NCBI RefSeq assembly: GCF_019469165.1
Contig: NZ_CP048263.1
Coordinates: 496,001 to 560,000, forward strand
Length of the DNA stretch: 64,000 nucleotides
Reading direction: 5' to 3'
Source: Gilliamella sp. ESL0443
GTDB lineage: Bacteria; Pseudomonadota; Gammaproteobacteria; Enterobacterales; Orbaceae
Each line of letters opens with the position of its first letter. The first letter of the stretch is position 1. Below the pieces are notes generated by a model. It saw only the letters and a program-made list of their open reading frames with translations, was not told the DNA's origin and searched no databases. Shown piece by piece: positions 9,586-19,705 of this stretch. Both the position numbers and the translations under genes were made by a program.

Positions 9586-11940
9586 TTATTGCTGGCATTC
9601 ATTTTGCCACAATGTGAACAAATTGTCGTATTTTTCTTGTTGATGCCAGATATGGCGATGAAGTGCAGAAAGAATAATTGGATCTTCTAAGATCGCTAAT
9701 TGTTGTTCTTTACTAATTTTTTCTAAATCCACTTGTTGATAATGCTCAATAAGTTGTTTTCGCAACTGCTGATTTTTTGAGTTAGGTAAATGACGAGAAG
9801 TCGATAATGCACAGGCTAACGCATTATAAATAGGATCGACAAGCGCCATAATAAAGCCATGTTCAATAAAAGCAGCTTCGGTTTGGACTAAATAGTCACC
9901 AGTTAGTTTTACTGCTCGGGACGGATGGGTTTCTTCCGGTGTTAAGAATAACCCTGCTTTTTTGGCTTTCATACCAATACTTGATAAGCCAGAAATACGA
10001 ACAACTAATGGTGAAATGGTTAATGGAATTAATATCGCTATATACCAATAAGTAAATTGAGGATTTAACCAAATAATCACACATAACCAAACTATGCCTA
10101 GTAGCGATAATGGCCAACAGAAGTAGAATGATTCGCCCCAAGTTAAGGCATCATCGTTTCTTGCTGGTGATTTCCATTGAATTTTGCTACCCAGCCATGC
10201 TTTAACCACAAACTTGCTGTGGAAGATCATGCGGATTGGTGCAAGGATCATCGACCATACCATTTCAATTAAAATCGATAATGATAATTTGAATATTCCA
10301 CCCACATCTTTTGCACCTGTTCGAGCAATAATAATGCCATAACTAAACAGTTTAGGTGCAAATAGCAATACCATTGTGGTTGAAAGTAATTGAATAGCTA
10401 ATTGTTCATCCCACTTTGGCCACGTTGGATAAAATTGGTTAGGTTGGAAGAAGTATTGTGGTTCAGATATATTGAACACTAATAATAAGAGAGTAGAGAA
10501 GATCAAGAAGATTAACCACAATAGTGACGAGATGTAAGCCATACCACTGGTTAAAAACATTACACGGTGAGTTAAAGTAATTCCACTTTTGAAGATTAAT
10601 CGCAAATTAATCAAATTACCCATGCACCAGCGATTATCGCGTTTGAGATCTTCTATCATGTTTCCTGGTAGCTCTTCATAACTACCATTCATATCATACG
10701 CAATCCATACGCCATAACCTGCACGACGCATTAACGTCGCTTCAACTAAATCGTGCGATAAGATATGAATAGGGCCTTTACGTTTTTGTAATGGCGATAA
10801 AATACAGTGCTCAATAAATGGTTTTAGGCGAATCATAGCATTGTGACCCCAATATTGGGCTTCACTTAATTGCCAGAAGTGAGTACCTGAGCAAAAAATA
10901 TCACTGTATATTTGATTGGCAAATTGTTGAATACGACCATATAAGGTTGTCATTCTGACCGATTTAGGCGGAGACTGTAAAATACCTGCTTTTGGATTCA
11001 TTTCCATCATTGCGATCATTTTTAAGATACAATCACCGGTCATAATACTATCGGCATCAAGAATCATCATGTATTCATATTGGTGCCCCCAACGACGGCA
11101 GAAGTCATCGATGTTACCACTTTTACGTTTTACGCGACGCTTACGGTGGCGATAAAAGATATTACAACCATTGTCAGCTTTTTTAGCGTTAAATTCAGCC
11201 CATGCTTTTAATTCATTGACATAGAGATCGGGATCATTGGTGTCGCTTAGAATATAAAAATCACAACACTGCGCATGTCCGGTTTCAACTAGCGATTCAT
11301 AAGTTGCTTCTAGCCCTGCAAATACCCGTGAAACATCTTCATTACAAATTGGCATGACTAATGCAGTACGATGTTTGGCGTCAATGTGGTTAGCGGGATC
11401 ATTGGGGATGGCAATAGTGTAGCGATCTTTTTTGATCACCGCCAAAATAAGCCCCATGATGCTAGTCCAAAATCCAATTGAAATCCAACAAAATAGGATA
11501 GCAAATAAGGCAATGATAAAACCTTGTATGATATAAGGAATGATGCTGTAAATGGCAAGTTCTGGGTTGATATCCCAATTTGCCATAAAATTGATTTGTT
11601 GCCAGCTTTGATAAGGTAATAAGGTTGATAAGTAAGTTGTGCCGTAATAAGTTTGTATGGCAATAAGCACAAACATAATTAAACGACGAATAAGTGCGAT
11701 GATATTCAGACCAGGTTTGGATTGAGGACTATAACGTTCATTCCAAATTTGTGGTTGAACCGAAACACGCTCAACTTTTGGATAAGTTGGTTGTTGTTTT
11801 CTTTCATCATTAAAATGATCAGTATTGCCAACTTGATTGAGTCGATATTTTAGAAATTCGAGTTTATCGTTTGGCAAGTCTTCCGATTTCTGACGCCAAT
11901 ATTCGGCGTCAGATAGGTTTTCGAAATAATCTTTTTTCAT
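9586..11940 (-). CDS. opgH: Glucans biosynthesis glucosyltransferase H
   Basis: This inner-membrane family 2 glycosyltransferase polymerises the beta-1,2-glucan backbone of osmoregulated periplasmic glucans from UDP-glucose. Two N-terminal membrane segments lie around residues 80-105 and 130-165. The cytoplasmic GT2 domain carries the DAD metal motif at 295-297 and the RDNRW acceptor/product motif at 434-438, followed by several more membrane segments. At 784 residues it is somewhat shorter than the roughly 850-residue E. coli protein. It follows opgG by about 20 bases in the classic opgGH order. Confidence 0.95.
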   Translation of the reverse strand: MKKDYFENLSDAEYWRQKSEDLPNDKLEFLKYRLNQVGNTDHFNDERKQQPTYPKVERVSVQPQIWNERYSPQSKPGLNIIALIRRLIMFVLIAIQTYYGTTYLSTLLPYQSWQQINFMANWDINPELAIYSIIPYIIQGFIIALFAILFCWISIGFWTSIMGLILAVIKKDRYTIAIPNDPANHIDAKHRTALVMPICNEDVSRVFAGLEATYESLVETGHAQCCDFYILSDTNDPDLYVNELKAWAEFNAKKADNGCNIFYRHRKRRVKRKSGNIDDFCRRWGHQYEYMMILDADSIMTGDCILKMIAMMEMNPKAGILQSPPKSVRMTTLYGRIQQFANQIYSDIFCSGTHFWQLSEAQYWGHNAMIRLKPFIEHCILSPLQKRKGPIHILSHDLVEATLMRRAGYGVWIAYDMNGSYEELPGNMIEDLKRDNRWCMGNLINLRLIFKSGITLTHRVMFLTSGMAYISSLLWLIFLIFSTLLLLVFNISEPQYFFQPNQFYPTWPKWDEQLAIQLLSTTMVLLFAPKLFSYGIIIARTGAKDVGGIFKLSLSILIEMVWSMILAPIRMIFHSKFVVKAWLGSKIQWKSPARNDDALTWGESFYFCWPLSLLGIVWLCVIIWLNPQFTYWYIAILIPLTISPLVVRISGLSSIGMKAKKAGLFLTPEETHPSRAVKLTGDYLVQTEAAFIEHGFIMALVDPIYNALACALSTSRHLPNSKNQQLRKQLIEHYQQVDLEKISKEQQLAILEDPIILSALHRHIWHQQEKYDNLFTLWQNECQQ

Positions 11941-11961
11941 GTTATGTGCTTATTATTAAGA

Positions 11962-13521
11962 TCATTGAGCCGGAAATTGTCCGCTCCAAGTTTCGGACAC
12001 GATCGTATGTGATTTTTTCGACGATAATTGAAGGCGAATGTCAGTTGGTTTTTTGTTATCTTCAACGTTGAATCGCACTAGTACTCGCCAACCTTTTGTT
12101 ACAGAGTTGTATTGTGTATCACAGCTAACTATTGAACCATTATTAATACTTGAAATAACGTCAACTGGGTCTTGCTCTGATAAGTTTGGACCAACAAAAT
12201 CCACAACATAAGCATTAGAACCATCAAGTTTACGTATTAAGTTTGCTTGTTTTATATCACCTAATGATAAGCGCGTACTTTCTGCTCTAGCTTCATTTTT
12301 TGGATAACGTTGTTGTTCGTTGAGTGAATAATGTAATCGATATTTAACATCTAACACATCACCAGCTTTATATTGTTTTTCGGGTACCCAGTAGGTAACG
12401 ATGTTGTCGTTGGTTTCATCTGCGGTAGGGATTTCAACCAATTCAACTCGACCTTTATGCCAATCATTCAATATTTCAACCCATACACTTGGACGAAGTT
12501 CGTAATGGTCGTCGAGATCTTGATAGTCATCAAAACCTTTGTCACGTTGAATTAAACCAAATGCTTTAGGGCTTTCTAAACTATATGATGAAAAAGATAA
12601 GCGTTTAGGATTATTTAATGGACGCCAAATCCACTCATTTTTGGCCTGAATTGAAAGTCCATTAGAATCGTGCATTGCTGGACGATAGTTTAATAGTGGT
12701 GATGGTTGGTTAGGGCCAAATAAGAACATACTAGTCAGTGGTGCCACACCAAGTTTTTTAACTGAATCACGGAAGAATACTTTGGCTTCTACAGTAATAG
12801 TAGTATCAACACTTGGGATTAAGGTAATTTTGTAAGCCCCTGTTACACTTTTAGAATCAAGTAGGGCATAAATGACTAAATGTTTTTGATTTGGTTCTGG
12901 GCGTTCAATCCAATACTCTTTAAAACGTGGAAACTCTTCGCCAGACATTTCGCCTGTATCAATCGCAAGTCCACGCGCTGAAAGACCATAATGCTGATTT
13001 TTACCAACAGCACGGAAATAGCTACCACCTAGTGCGGTAAATATTTCATCGTCGGTTTTTGCTGGGTTATTGATTGGATAGTGCACTTTAAATCCAGCAA
13101 AGCCTAGTTTTTTAGTATCTAACTTATCTAAATTAATAGGACTTAAATCGAAGTAATCTGGGCTAAATTTAATTTCATTAACTTGATTGTTTACAATCTC
13201 ATTAATTTTGACAGGTACATCAAAATACATGCCTTCATGATAAAATTCGAGTTTGAAACGACTTTTGCGATCGCTCCAATATGCTTTATCATGCTTAAAA
13301 TAAATCTTTTGATAATCGGCAAATTGTAGTGACGATAATTCACTAGGAATATTTTTAGATGGTTGGACATAAGCTTTTTTTGATAGTTTTTCTGCTTGTG
13401 TCACAACATCGTTAAATGTAAAAGCCCATGAAGAAAAACTTAAACAAGATAAAGATGCGATACAAACTATCTTGCAAGTTAATGTTTTACTAAATCGACT
13501 AATAGGTAATAAATTGTACAT
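11962..13521 (-). CDS. opgG: Glucans biosynthesis protein G, periplasmic
   Basis: This periplasmic OpgG/MdoG protein is needed for synthesis or branching of osmoregulated periplasmic glucans. A basic, hydrophobic signal peptide ends near SFSSWAF, before FTFNDVVTQAEKLSKKAYV, the usual start of the mature OpgG fold. GSYFRAVGKNQHYGLSARGLAI is a family hallmark. The frame could start at a GTG (13533), but the ATG at 13521 is better placed behind AGTGAG, giving 519 residues. The gene begins about 20 bases after an unknown lipoprotein gene and precedes opgH. Confidence 0.95.
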   Translation of the reverse strand: MYNLLPISRFSKTLTCKIVCIASLSCLSFSSWAFTFNDVVTQAEKLSKKAYVQPSKNIPSELSSLQFADYQKIYFKHDKAYWSDRKSRFKLEFYHEGMYFDVPVKINEIVNNQVNEIKFSPDYFDLSPINLDKLDTKKLGFAGFKVHYPINNPAKTDDEIFTALGGSYFRAVGKNQHYGLSARGLAIDTGEMSGEEFPRFKEYWIERPEPNQKHLVIYALLDSKSVTGAYKITLIPSVDTTITVEAKVFFRDSVKKLGVAPLTSMFLFGPNQPSPLLNYRPAMHDSNGLSIQAKNEWIWRPLNNPKRLSFSSYSLESPKAFGLIQRDKGFDDYQDLDDHYELRPSVWVEILNDWHKGRVELVEIPTADETNDNIVTYWVPEKQYKAGDVLDVKYRLHYSLNEQQRYPKNEARAESTRLSLGDIKQANLIRKLDGSNAYVVDFVGPNLSEQDPVDVISSINNGSIVSCDTQYNSVTKGWRVLVRFNVEDNKKPTDIRLQLSSKKSHTIVSETWSGQFPAQ

Positions 13522-13540
13522 AAAAAGACTCACTTGAGTA

Positions 13541-14197
13541 TTATCTAAAAATATTGTTGTAATTGATAATATTGTCTTTAGGGCTACTTAAGCATTTTTC
13601 CATAAAGTCGCTTCTCATCTCTTGAAGAATACTTGGGTTTTCATCAATCAAAAAGTGAGAGTAGTTATCTTTGAGAATTTTAGCTTTTAAAGCGGCCAAA
13701 TCTTGCACTGACATCTTAAATAAAGTTTGATAACTTTGGATTATATTATTGGTATCATTAGTATAAACTGCTTCAATAAAATCTGCTGACCATTGACAGT
13801 AATTTTTAACATTACTATCAGTTGGTGTGATTTTTTTCAACTCAAGATTATGTTCAGCTTGGTTTTCCTCGACGACTCTTTTAAGTTGAATGTCATATTT
13901 TAGCTTGTAGAATTCTTTGAGATAAAAATTTAGCACACAGGCAGATTGGTTGCTGTCACCTTTACAGTTTAAAATACCGTGTTTGGTTATATAGCTGTCA
14001 AAGTGTTTGTCTCCAACGAGTTGAAGTAATTGTTTTTTTGCGTCCACAACAAACGAATTATTTTGTTCAGATTGTTGCTTTAAAATCGCTAACTGATCAA
14101 CTTTAGTTTTACCATCGGTTGAAGACGTATTGTTTTTTACACAGCCTGCGGCAAGAATAGAGACAATGGCGCATGTAAGGATATTACTTATTTTCAT
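13541..14197 (-). CDS. Uncharacterised lipoprotein upstream of opgG
   Basis: A 218-residue protein not recognised by family. The N-terminus MKISNILTCAIVSILAAGCV is a lipoprotein signal with lipobox LAAGC, so Cys19 would be lipidated. The mature part is charged and mostly helical in appearance, with paired cysteines (LNCKGDSNQSACVLN near 75-90, NYCQW near 133, EKCLSS near the C-terminus) that could form disulfides in the periplasm. It ends 7 bases before the longest opgG frame, so the three genes are likely one transcript. That suggests an envelope or glucan-related role, by position only. Confidence 0.75.
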   Translation of the reverse strand: MKISNILTCAIVSILAAGCVKNNTSSTDGKTKVDQLAILKQQSEQNNSFVVDAKKQLLQLVGDKHFDSYITKHGILNCKGDSNQSACVLNFYLKEFYKLKYDIQLKRVVEENQAEHNLELKKITPTDSNVKNYCQWSADFIEAVYTNDTNNIIQSYQTLFKMSVQDLAALKAKILKDNYSHFLIDENPSILQEMRSDFMEKCLSSPKDNIINYNNIFR

Positions 14198-14363
14198 ATA
14201 TCAAATTCCACGAATATATTCTTGAGTTGTAATTTCAGGATGAGCAACTTACACTTTTTAGTGGAGCCGTAGCGCGAAATTATATACTCTTATTCTTTTA
14301 AAAACACTAGATGATTACATTAAATTTATAAAAACGCATTTATTATTCTTTTGTAAGTTTTTA

Positions 14364-14603
14364 TTAATGTCGACATATTTTTCGAACATCGACGGTAAAT
14401 TGTGAATCATCAATTGAAGCCGGCTTAAATTTTCCTTTTGCTTTTAAAAAGGCAATAAGTTGCTCGGCATTCATATCGGAGTTGGAACAGGTATGAAATT
14501 TAGCCTCGGTACCGAATTTTTTGTGTATGGCTTCAAGTAAAGATGATTCAGTATAATCATTCCCATCCATCATTTGTAACACTTCGTGGCCGTGAATTGA
14601 CAT
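14364..14603 (-). CDS. yecH: YecH-family small protein
   Basis: A 79-residue protein of the YecH (DUF2492) family, recognised from MSIHGHEVLQMMDGNDYTES at the start and the late Cys/His residues (FHTCSNSDMNAEQLI, ending RKICRH). The spaced His and Cys residues suggest metal binding, as proposed for this family, but the function is unknown. A GGAGAGGAAAAAAG region precedes the ATG. It stands alone between opgG's lipoprotein neighbour and rnb, with hairpins on the rnb side. Confidence 0.85.
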   Translation of the reverse strand: MSIHGHEVLQMMDGNDYTESSLLEAIHKKFGTEAKFHTCSNSDMNAEQLIAFLKAKGKFKPASIDDSQFTVDVRKICRH

Positions 14604-14733
14604 CTTTTTTCCTCTCCATATAGCAGTTTAAACTAGCTTTATTTTTTATTTTTTTGAGCGGTGAAAGATAGCAGATATTATTATTAAAAAAAAGAGGATA
14701 AATGTTAAAAATATTATTAATATTTTTTAGCTT

Positions 14734-14755
14734 AACCCTGATAATTATCAGGGTT
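14734..14755 (-). terminator. Palindrome between rnb and yecH
   Basis: AACCCTGATA and TATCAGGGTT are exact inverted repeats separated by AT, 41 bases past the rnb stop. There is no strong U run on the minus strand, so termination is plausible but not assured. Confidence 0.45.
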
Positions 14756-14795
14756 ATTAATCATAGTTTGTAACTGATTAAATTGACTAGGGAAT

Positions 14796-16739
14796 TTAAG
14801 AGTTAGATTCATTCAGTTTCACAATAACCGATAGATTTTCCATTTTAATTTCATGAATTTTAACAGTGATCAAATCAGCAATTTTGTATGCAGTTTCGCC
14901 TTTAATTTTAATTAGCCCTTCATCCGGACTAGTTGATATTTCATCGCGCACGGCATGAATCATTGACAGTGGTAAAAATGCTAATGCGCCAATATCATTT
15001 AAACGAACTCTCGCACCGCCACGGTTGATATCTAATATTTCCGCTGCGAACTCTTGTCCTATTTTGTTAGATAAATATTGGCAATAAAGGTTTTCGGCAA
15101 TATCGCGCTCAGCTAAACGTAATTTTTTACGTCTATCAGCCATGCTCTCTAATTGTTCGTTGGATGGAGCTGTTAAGGCTTCTGCTTTAAGCGAGGCTTT
15201 AAGTATACGATGGTTTATCATATCACCATATTTTCGAATTGGTGAAGTCCATGTTGCATAAGCATCAAATCCTAAACCAAAGTGAGGTTCTGGTTTTATA
15301 GAGAAATCAGCAGGTGTTTGGAACTTTCTTAATCGTGTTGATAAGAAGTCATTATCATCACTTAATCGGCGGAATTTAACATAGCCTTCAAATGAAGTAA
15401 GTGATTCTTTATCAAAATCTGTAATGCCATTGTCTGCTAATATTTTTAATATTTGTTCAATGTATTTGGTATCAAAGCCTGAATGAGTGTTAAATACGCC
15501 AGTACCTACGTTTTCTTTCAAATACATGGTGAGCGCTAAATTAGCGATAATCATCACTTCTTCAACAATATTATTGCCGATGCCACGTGATTCTTTGATG
15601 ATTGTTTTTACTTGACGATTATTATCAAGGATAAATCGATAATCATTGTTCACTTTGAAAACTAACGCATTTTGTTGGCGCCAATTTATCCGTGTTTTTG
15701 CCAATTCTGATAATAATTTTAGTTGGTTTTTTATTGCCGCGTCATCGATATTTAAATCACCACGATTCTCTAAAAATTCAGACACATTGTGGTAAGAAAG
15801 CTTAGCTTTCGATTCAATCCATGCGGGTAAAAAACTGATATCATCATTCGTAAATTCGCCATTTTTATCAATTTTAATTTTACAAACCATAGCTGGACGT
15901 TTTTGATTAGCTTTTAATGAACAAAGATCGTCCGCTAACTGTTTTGGTAACATTGGAATATTAAAGTCGGGCAGATAGGTGGTAAAGTTTCGGTTTTTTG
16001 CGATATTGTCGATTTCACTATCTTGCTCAATATATGCGGTTGGATCCGCGATGGCGATCATCAGGTTATAATTACCCATATCATCTTGTGAAATGGTAAT
16101 CGCATCGTCCATATCTTCGGTATTTTCACTGTCAATTGTAAAAAATTGAATATCCGTTAAATCTTGACGATTTTCTTTTTCAGTCTCTGAAATTGTTAAA
16201 GATTCAGCTTGTGGAGCTTTGTCTTCTAAATTATAACGAGCTAAAGTTTTAAGCCATAGTTGATAAATTGAATCAGCACTGGCAATAAATTTTGTTATTT
16301 CAGCAAGAAAATGATTTTTATTTTTTTCTAATGGATGAGATTGTAAGGTGGCAACAACCCAATCACCTTCTTTTAATTTTTGCTTTACTTCAGGATTAAC
16401 TTTACAGCGAATAGCAAAATTGACAGGTATATTTTCGGGATAAATGACCATCGCATTATCTAAAAAACCAATTTTGCCAATAAATTTTTGTAAACTACTT
16501 TCAATTAATACTTCAGGTTCAAATGATGTTTTATCGTTAATGGTGGAAATAGTGCCAGAAACTTTATCACCATGACAAACCATTTTCATTTTCGAAACAG
16601 CAATAAAGTAGTCAGTTTTGTTGTCAACATTTAGAAAGCCAAAACCTTTTTCATGCGCTCGGACGATACCTTCAACACGAGGTTTTTGTTCATATAATTC
16701 TTTTTTTAGTTGGGCTAGTAAAGGGTTATTTTGAAACAT
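14796..16739 (-). CDS. rnb: Exoribonuclease II
   Basis: A 647-residue 3'-5' exoribonuclease that degrades single-stranded RNA in the cytoplasm. An N-terminal cold-shock-type RNA-binding region (residues about 20-90, KGFGFLNVD) precedes the RNB catalytic domain. The Mg-binding aspartates are D203, D209, D211 and D212 in the DSENTEDMDDAITI segment. A C-terminal S1 domain follows (IGQEFAAEILDINRGGARVRL). The length and order match E. coli RNase II rather than the larger RNase R. The gene is divergent from the ybfF-type esterase. Confidence 0.96.
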   Translation of the reverse strand: MFQNNPLLAQLKKELYEQKPRVEGIVRAHEKGFGFLNVDNKTDYFIAVSKMKMVCHGDKVSGTISTINDKTSFEPEVLIESSLQKFIGKIGFLDNAMVIYPENIPVNFAIRCKVNPEVKQKLKEGDWVVATLQSHPLEKNKNHFLAEITKFIASADSIYQLWLKTLARYNLEDKAPQAESLTISETEKENRQDLTDIQFFTIDSENTEDMDDAITISQDDMGNYNLMIAIADPTAYIEQDSEIDNIAKNRNFTTYLPDFNIPMLPKQLADDLCSLKANQKRPAMVCKIKIDKNGEFTNDDISFLPAWIESKAKLSYHNVSEFLENRGDLNIDDAAIKNQLKLLSELAKTRINWRQQNALVFKVNNDYRFILDNNRQVKTIIKESRGIGNNIVEEVMIIANLALTMYLKENVGTGVFNTHSGFDTKYIEQILKILADNGITDFDKESLTSFEGYVKFRRLSDDNDFLSTRLRKFQTPADFSIKPEPHFGLGFDAYATWTSPIRKYGDMINHRILKASLKAEALTAPSNEQLESMADRRKKLRLAERDIAENLYCQYLSNKIGQEFAAEILDINRGGARVRLNDIGALAFLPLSMIHAVRDEISTSPDEGLIKIKGETAYKIADLITVKIHEIKMENLSVIVKLNESNS

Positions 16740-16862
16740 AGTTTTTAATATTAATTGAAAAATTTGAACTAAATTCTATCATAGTTATGCTTTTGGGGTT
16801 ATTGAATTGTTTATTAGTGATGACGAAACAGTCTTAATTACAATAAATTGTAGAGTGGCATA

Positions 16863-17600
16863 ATGAAATTAAACTATAAAATACAGGGTGATAATCAACC
16901 AATTTTATTGATGCATGGTTTATTTGGAAGCCTAGATAATTTAAATATGTTAGCTAAAGATCTGTCTAGTCATTACCAAACTATTCAGGTTGATTTGCGC
17001 AATCATGGTCAATCTCCATGGTCAAATGTCATGAATTATGAAGTGATGGCTGAAGATGTTGCTGAGTTATGTCATGATTTGCAGTTACAAAATATTATAT
17101 TAATCGGCCATTCAATGGGAGGAAAAGTTGCCATGCAATTAAGCCAACTTATTCCTGTTTCTAAAATCTGTGTCATTGATATTGCGCCAGTTAAATATAC
17201 TCAAACGGCAAATGCACCTGTTCTTAACGCTTTAGAAAAATGTATTAATCAACAATTAACTGATAAAAAGCAGATTATTGAACTTATGCATGATTTAAGT
17301 GCCCCGACAATTTCATTTTTACTTAAATCTTTTAAACATCAGCATTGGTTGTTTAATGCTCAAGTCATTATTGATCAATATGACAATATATGCGATTGGC
17401 ACACAATTTCACCTTGTAACGTACCGACATTATTCATCCGAGGTGGAAATTCAAACTATATTACTGATAAGGATTATCCAGCAATATTTAGCCAATTTCC
17501 AAATGCTCAAATTGAAATAGTAGAAGGTGCTGGTCATAATGTTCATGCAGAAAAAACTCAGCAAGTTTTACAACTTTTACATACAAAAAGCTTCATCTAA
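16863..17600 (+). CDS. ybfF: YbfF-type alpha/beta-hydrolase esterase
   Basis: A 245-residue alpha/beta-hydrolase related to E. coli YbfF, an esterase active on short acyl and acyl-CoA substrates in vitro. The oxyanion region is LLMHGLFGS (residues 16-23). The nucleophile elbow GHSMGG places Ser84, and the C-terminal GAGHNVHAEK supplies the catalytic His (probably H225). Its physiological substrate is unknown. The 3' end overlaps the convergent HAD phosphatase gene by 4 bases. Confidence 0.9.
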   Translation: MKLNYKIQGDNQPILLMHGLFGSLDNLNMLAKDLSSHYQTIQVDLRNHGQSPWSNVMNYEVMAEDVAELCHDLQLQNIILIGHSMGGKVAMQLSQLIPVSKICVIDIAPVKYTQTANAPVLNALEKCINQQLTDKKQIIELMHDLSAPTISFLLKSFKHQHWLFNAQVIIDQYDNICDWHTISPCNVPTLFIRGGNSNYITDKDYPAIFSQFPNAQIEIVEGAGHNVHAEKTQQVLQLLHTKSFI

Positions 17601-18298
17601 TCGATTGTGGTTGGTGCATTGTTTAAAATGAGCTTATGGTCGTCATCCAACACAATAATGCTATCATTTATCACTTTAACTTTTGAAAAGTCTGGGATCG
17701 CAGTTTGTGCTCCGTGTTTGATAAGCTCAGCATCGCCTATTCCAACACAATAGGCGCCAGCTTCAACTGCTGAAGTCACGCCACTTATTGAGTCTTCAAA
17801 TACTAACGTTTCAGCGGGTGGTAGCATAAGGCGTTTAGCGCCAAGAAGATAAGGATCGGGGTAGGGTTTTCCACGAGCCACATCGTTTCGTTCCACTATC
17901 ACAGAAATACATTCCTGTATATTCAGAATTGCCATTATTCGATCTATTTTTTCGCGCCAACCACTGGTTACAATCCCCACCCTAATTTTAGCTTTCGCTA
18001 AGGCATGTATTAATTGTGCAACACCTGGTATTGGATCATAATCAGCAGTATTTTCAGCGTGCATGATATAGTCTTGAACACATTTTTGCGCTTTAGTTGA
18101 TAGATGCCCAAACAGTGCTTTAATCGTATGTGGCCCGGGTTGGCCATGAATATGTTTAATAATATCGTCATCCTTGACGGTTATTCCATATAACTTGCCA
18201 GCCTCAATCCATGCATTTTCAATAACGGTATTTGAATCAATTAGAACCCCATCCATATCAAATAAAACCGCAGAAATTTTTTTTATTGCCTTACTCAT
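17597..18298 (-). CDS. HAD-family sugar phosphatase
   Basis: A 233-residue haloacid dehalogenase superfamily phosphatase. Motif I is FDMDGVLIDS with nucleophile D14 and acid/base D16. Motif II is the Thr/Ser in VTSG, and motif IV is FEDSISGVTSAVEAG. The alpha-helical cap after motif I (subfamily IA) resembles the sugar-phosphate phosphatases YfbT/YniC and beta-phosphoglucomutase. The residues diagnostic of the mutase were not established. The substrate is probably a phosphorylated sugar or polyol. The gene overlaps the ybfF-type gene tail to tail and is divergent from the LysR regulator. Confidence 0.87.
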   Translation of the reverse strand: MSKAIKKISAVLFDMDGVLIDSNTVIENAWIEAGKLYGITVKDDDIIKHIHGQPGPHTIKALFGHLSTKAQKCVQDYIMHAENTADYDPIPGVAQLIHALAKAKIRVGIVTSGWREKIDRIMAILNIQECISVIVERNDVARGKPYPDPYLLGAKRLMLPPAETLVFEDSISGVTSAVEAGAYCVGIGDAELIKHGAQTAIPDFSKVKVINDSIIVLDDDHKLILNNAPTTID

Positions 18299-18501
18299 AA
18301 GTTTTTTACCCCGTACGTTAACCTTAACCGAGAATTTAACTATTTACATTGAATCTTTGGACTTATAGAAGAGCGTCCATTTAACAATAAATATCTTAAT
18401 TTTATTCATAACTAATTGTACTTATTGAAATTAATATAAATAGTAAAAGTAATTATGTATAATGAAAAAAATGACTGATTTGATAACAATTAGGAATGGA
18501 T

Positions 18502-19389
18502 ATGGACATTGAAATGAAGTTGCTACGAGCTTTCGTCGCACTTGTAGAGGTAGGGAATTACCGTGTCGCTTCTGAGCAATTATTTATAACACAACCCGCG
18601 TTAACTAAACAAATTCAAGCATTTGAACGAGCAATTGATCGAAGACTGTTTATTCGTGGTCGAAATGGCGCAAAATTAACTGAAGTCGGGAAGGCGCTAT
18701 ATCCTGAAGTAAAAAAGCTATTACAACAGAATAAGAAATTTTTACTTTTTGCTAATAATATTAAAAAAAACATGAATGGAATTCTTTCAATCGGTTTTGG
18801 CATATCTTGTTTTCAACATGTTCCTAAATGGATTCGAACTTTTTCTGAAAGAAATCCGCAATGCCATGTTTCAGCAAAACAACTTCCTTCAAACGAGCAA
18901 ATTACTCTGCTAATGCAGGGGGAATTAGATATTGGTTTTGTCCGTATGCCTGTGCCAGAGTCATTGAGTTCAATTATGTTATTTAAAGAGTATATCGTGC
19001 TAGCAGTTCCAAATAATCTAAAAGTCAGTAGGAACAATCTTAAAGGTGTATTAGAAACGCATCCCTTATTACATATAAACCCCTACTTGGCGCCTTGTTT
19101 GACCGAGCAAACAAAATTATTACTTGAGGCTATAAACGCTATACCAAAACAGGGTGGGGCGACGAATGATCTTCCCTCTCTTTTGGCTTTAATTGCTGCC
19201 AAAAATGGCATTGCTTTTGTGCCCGCTAGTGTTTGTCATTTTCTACCTAAAGGTGTAAAACTTGTTACGCTTGAATTAGCTCAAACGGGATGGAATATTG
19301 CGGTTGCATGGAATGAAAAAATTGAAAATAAACAGCGTAATTTATTTTTAGAAATGAACATCAATCACATAACAAACGTTGTTGTTTAA
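18502..19389 (+). CDS. LysR-family transcriptional regulator
   Basis: A LysR-type regulator of about 295 residues. The N-terminal winged helix-turn-helix is clear (LLRAFVALVEVGNYRVASEQ, then LFITQPALTKQIQAFE), followed by an effector-binding periplasmic-protein-like domain from about residue 90 (GILSIGFGIS). Two ATGs compete. AGGA at 18492-18495 sits 6 bases before the ATG at 18502 but is too close to 18496, so 18502 is chosen. It is divergent from the HAD phosphatase gene, which it might regulate. Its last 29 bases overlap the convergent ppdC gene. The effector is unknown. Confidence 0.9.
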   Translation: MDIEMKLLRAFVALVEVGNYRVASEQLFITQPALTKQIQAFERAIDRRLFIRGRNGAKLTEVGKALYPEVKKLLQQNKKFLLFANNIKKNMNGILSIGFGISCFQHVPKWIRTFSERNPQCHVSAKQLPSNEQITLLMQGELDIGFVRMPVPESLSSIMLFKEYIVLAVPNNLKVSRNNLKGVLETHPLLHINPYLAPCLTEQTKLLLEAINAIPKQGGATNDLPSLLALIAAKNGIAFVPASVCHFLPKGVKLVTLELAQTGWNIAVAWNEKIENKQRNLFLEMNINHITNVVV

Positions 19390-19705
19390 TCGTTTTATGA
19401 TTCGGTGGGGTGATATCAATAAAAACCATTTTACAAGGTGCAATATAAGGTTGGCTGTAAACTTGATATTGCCACTCTTTTGGTATGATTTTATCTACCG
19501 TATGAGGGTAACTATCAAGTAAAGCAAACGCCATTTGCTGTGCTTTGAAATATTGATGAAAATAGTGGTGTTGATTAATAATTGAGGTTAAATAACGAAT
19601 AAAACCCAGCATGATGATGGCAAACATTAAACATGACAACATAACTTCAATTAAACTAAAGCCAGCTGTTTTTTTATTACTTATATTTTTACTATTCACA
19701 ATCAA
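19361..19705 (-). CDS. ppdC: Prepilin-like protein, PpdC type
   Basis: A 114-residue protein with a type IV prepilin leader: KKTAGFSLIEVMLSCLMFAI, with cleavage expected after Gly15 and Glu five residues into the mature protein. One hydrophobic helix is followed by a short globular part with two cysteines. The size, position and gene order match ppdC of the E. coli ppdA-ppdB-ygdB-ppdC cluster, minor-pilin-like genes of the type IV pilus or competence class. The 3' end overlaps the convergent LysR gene by 29 bases. recC, which follows in E. coli, is absent here. Confidence 0.8.
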   Translation of the reverse strand: MIVNSKNISNKKTAGFSLIEVMLSCLMFAIIMLGFIRYLTSIINQHHYFHQYFKAQQMAFALLDSYPHTVDKIIPKEWQYQVYSQPYIAPCKMVFIDITPPNHKTIKQQRLLCD

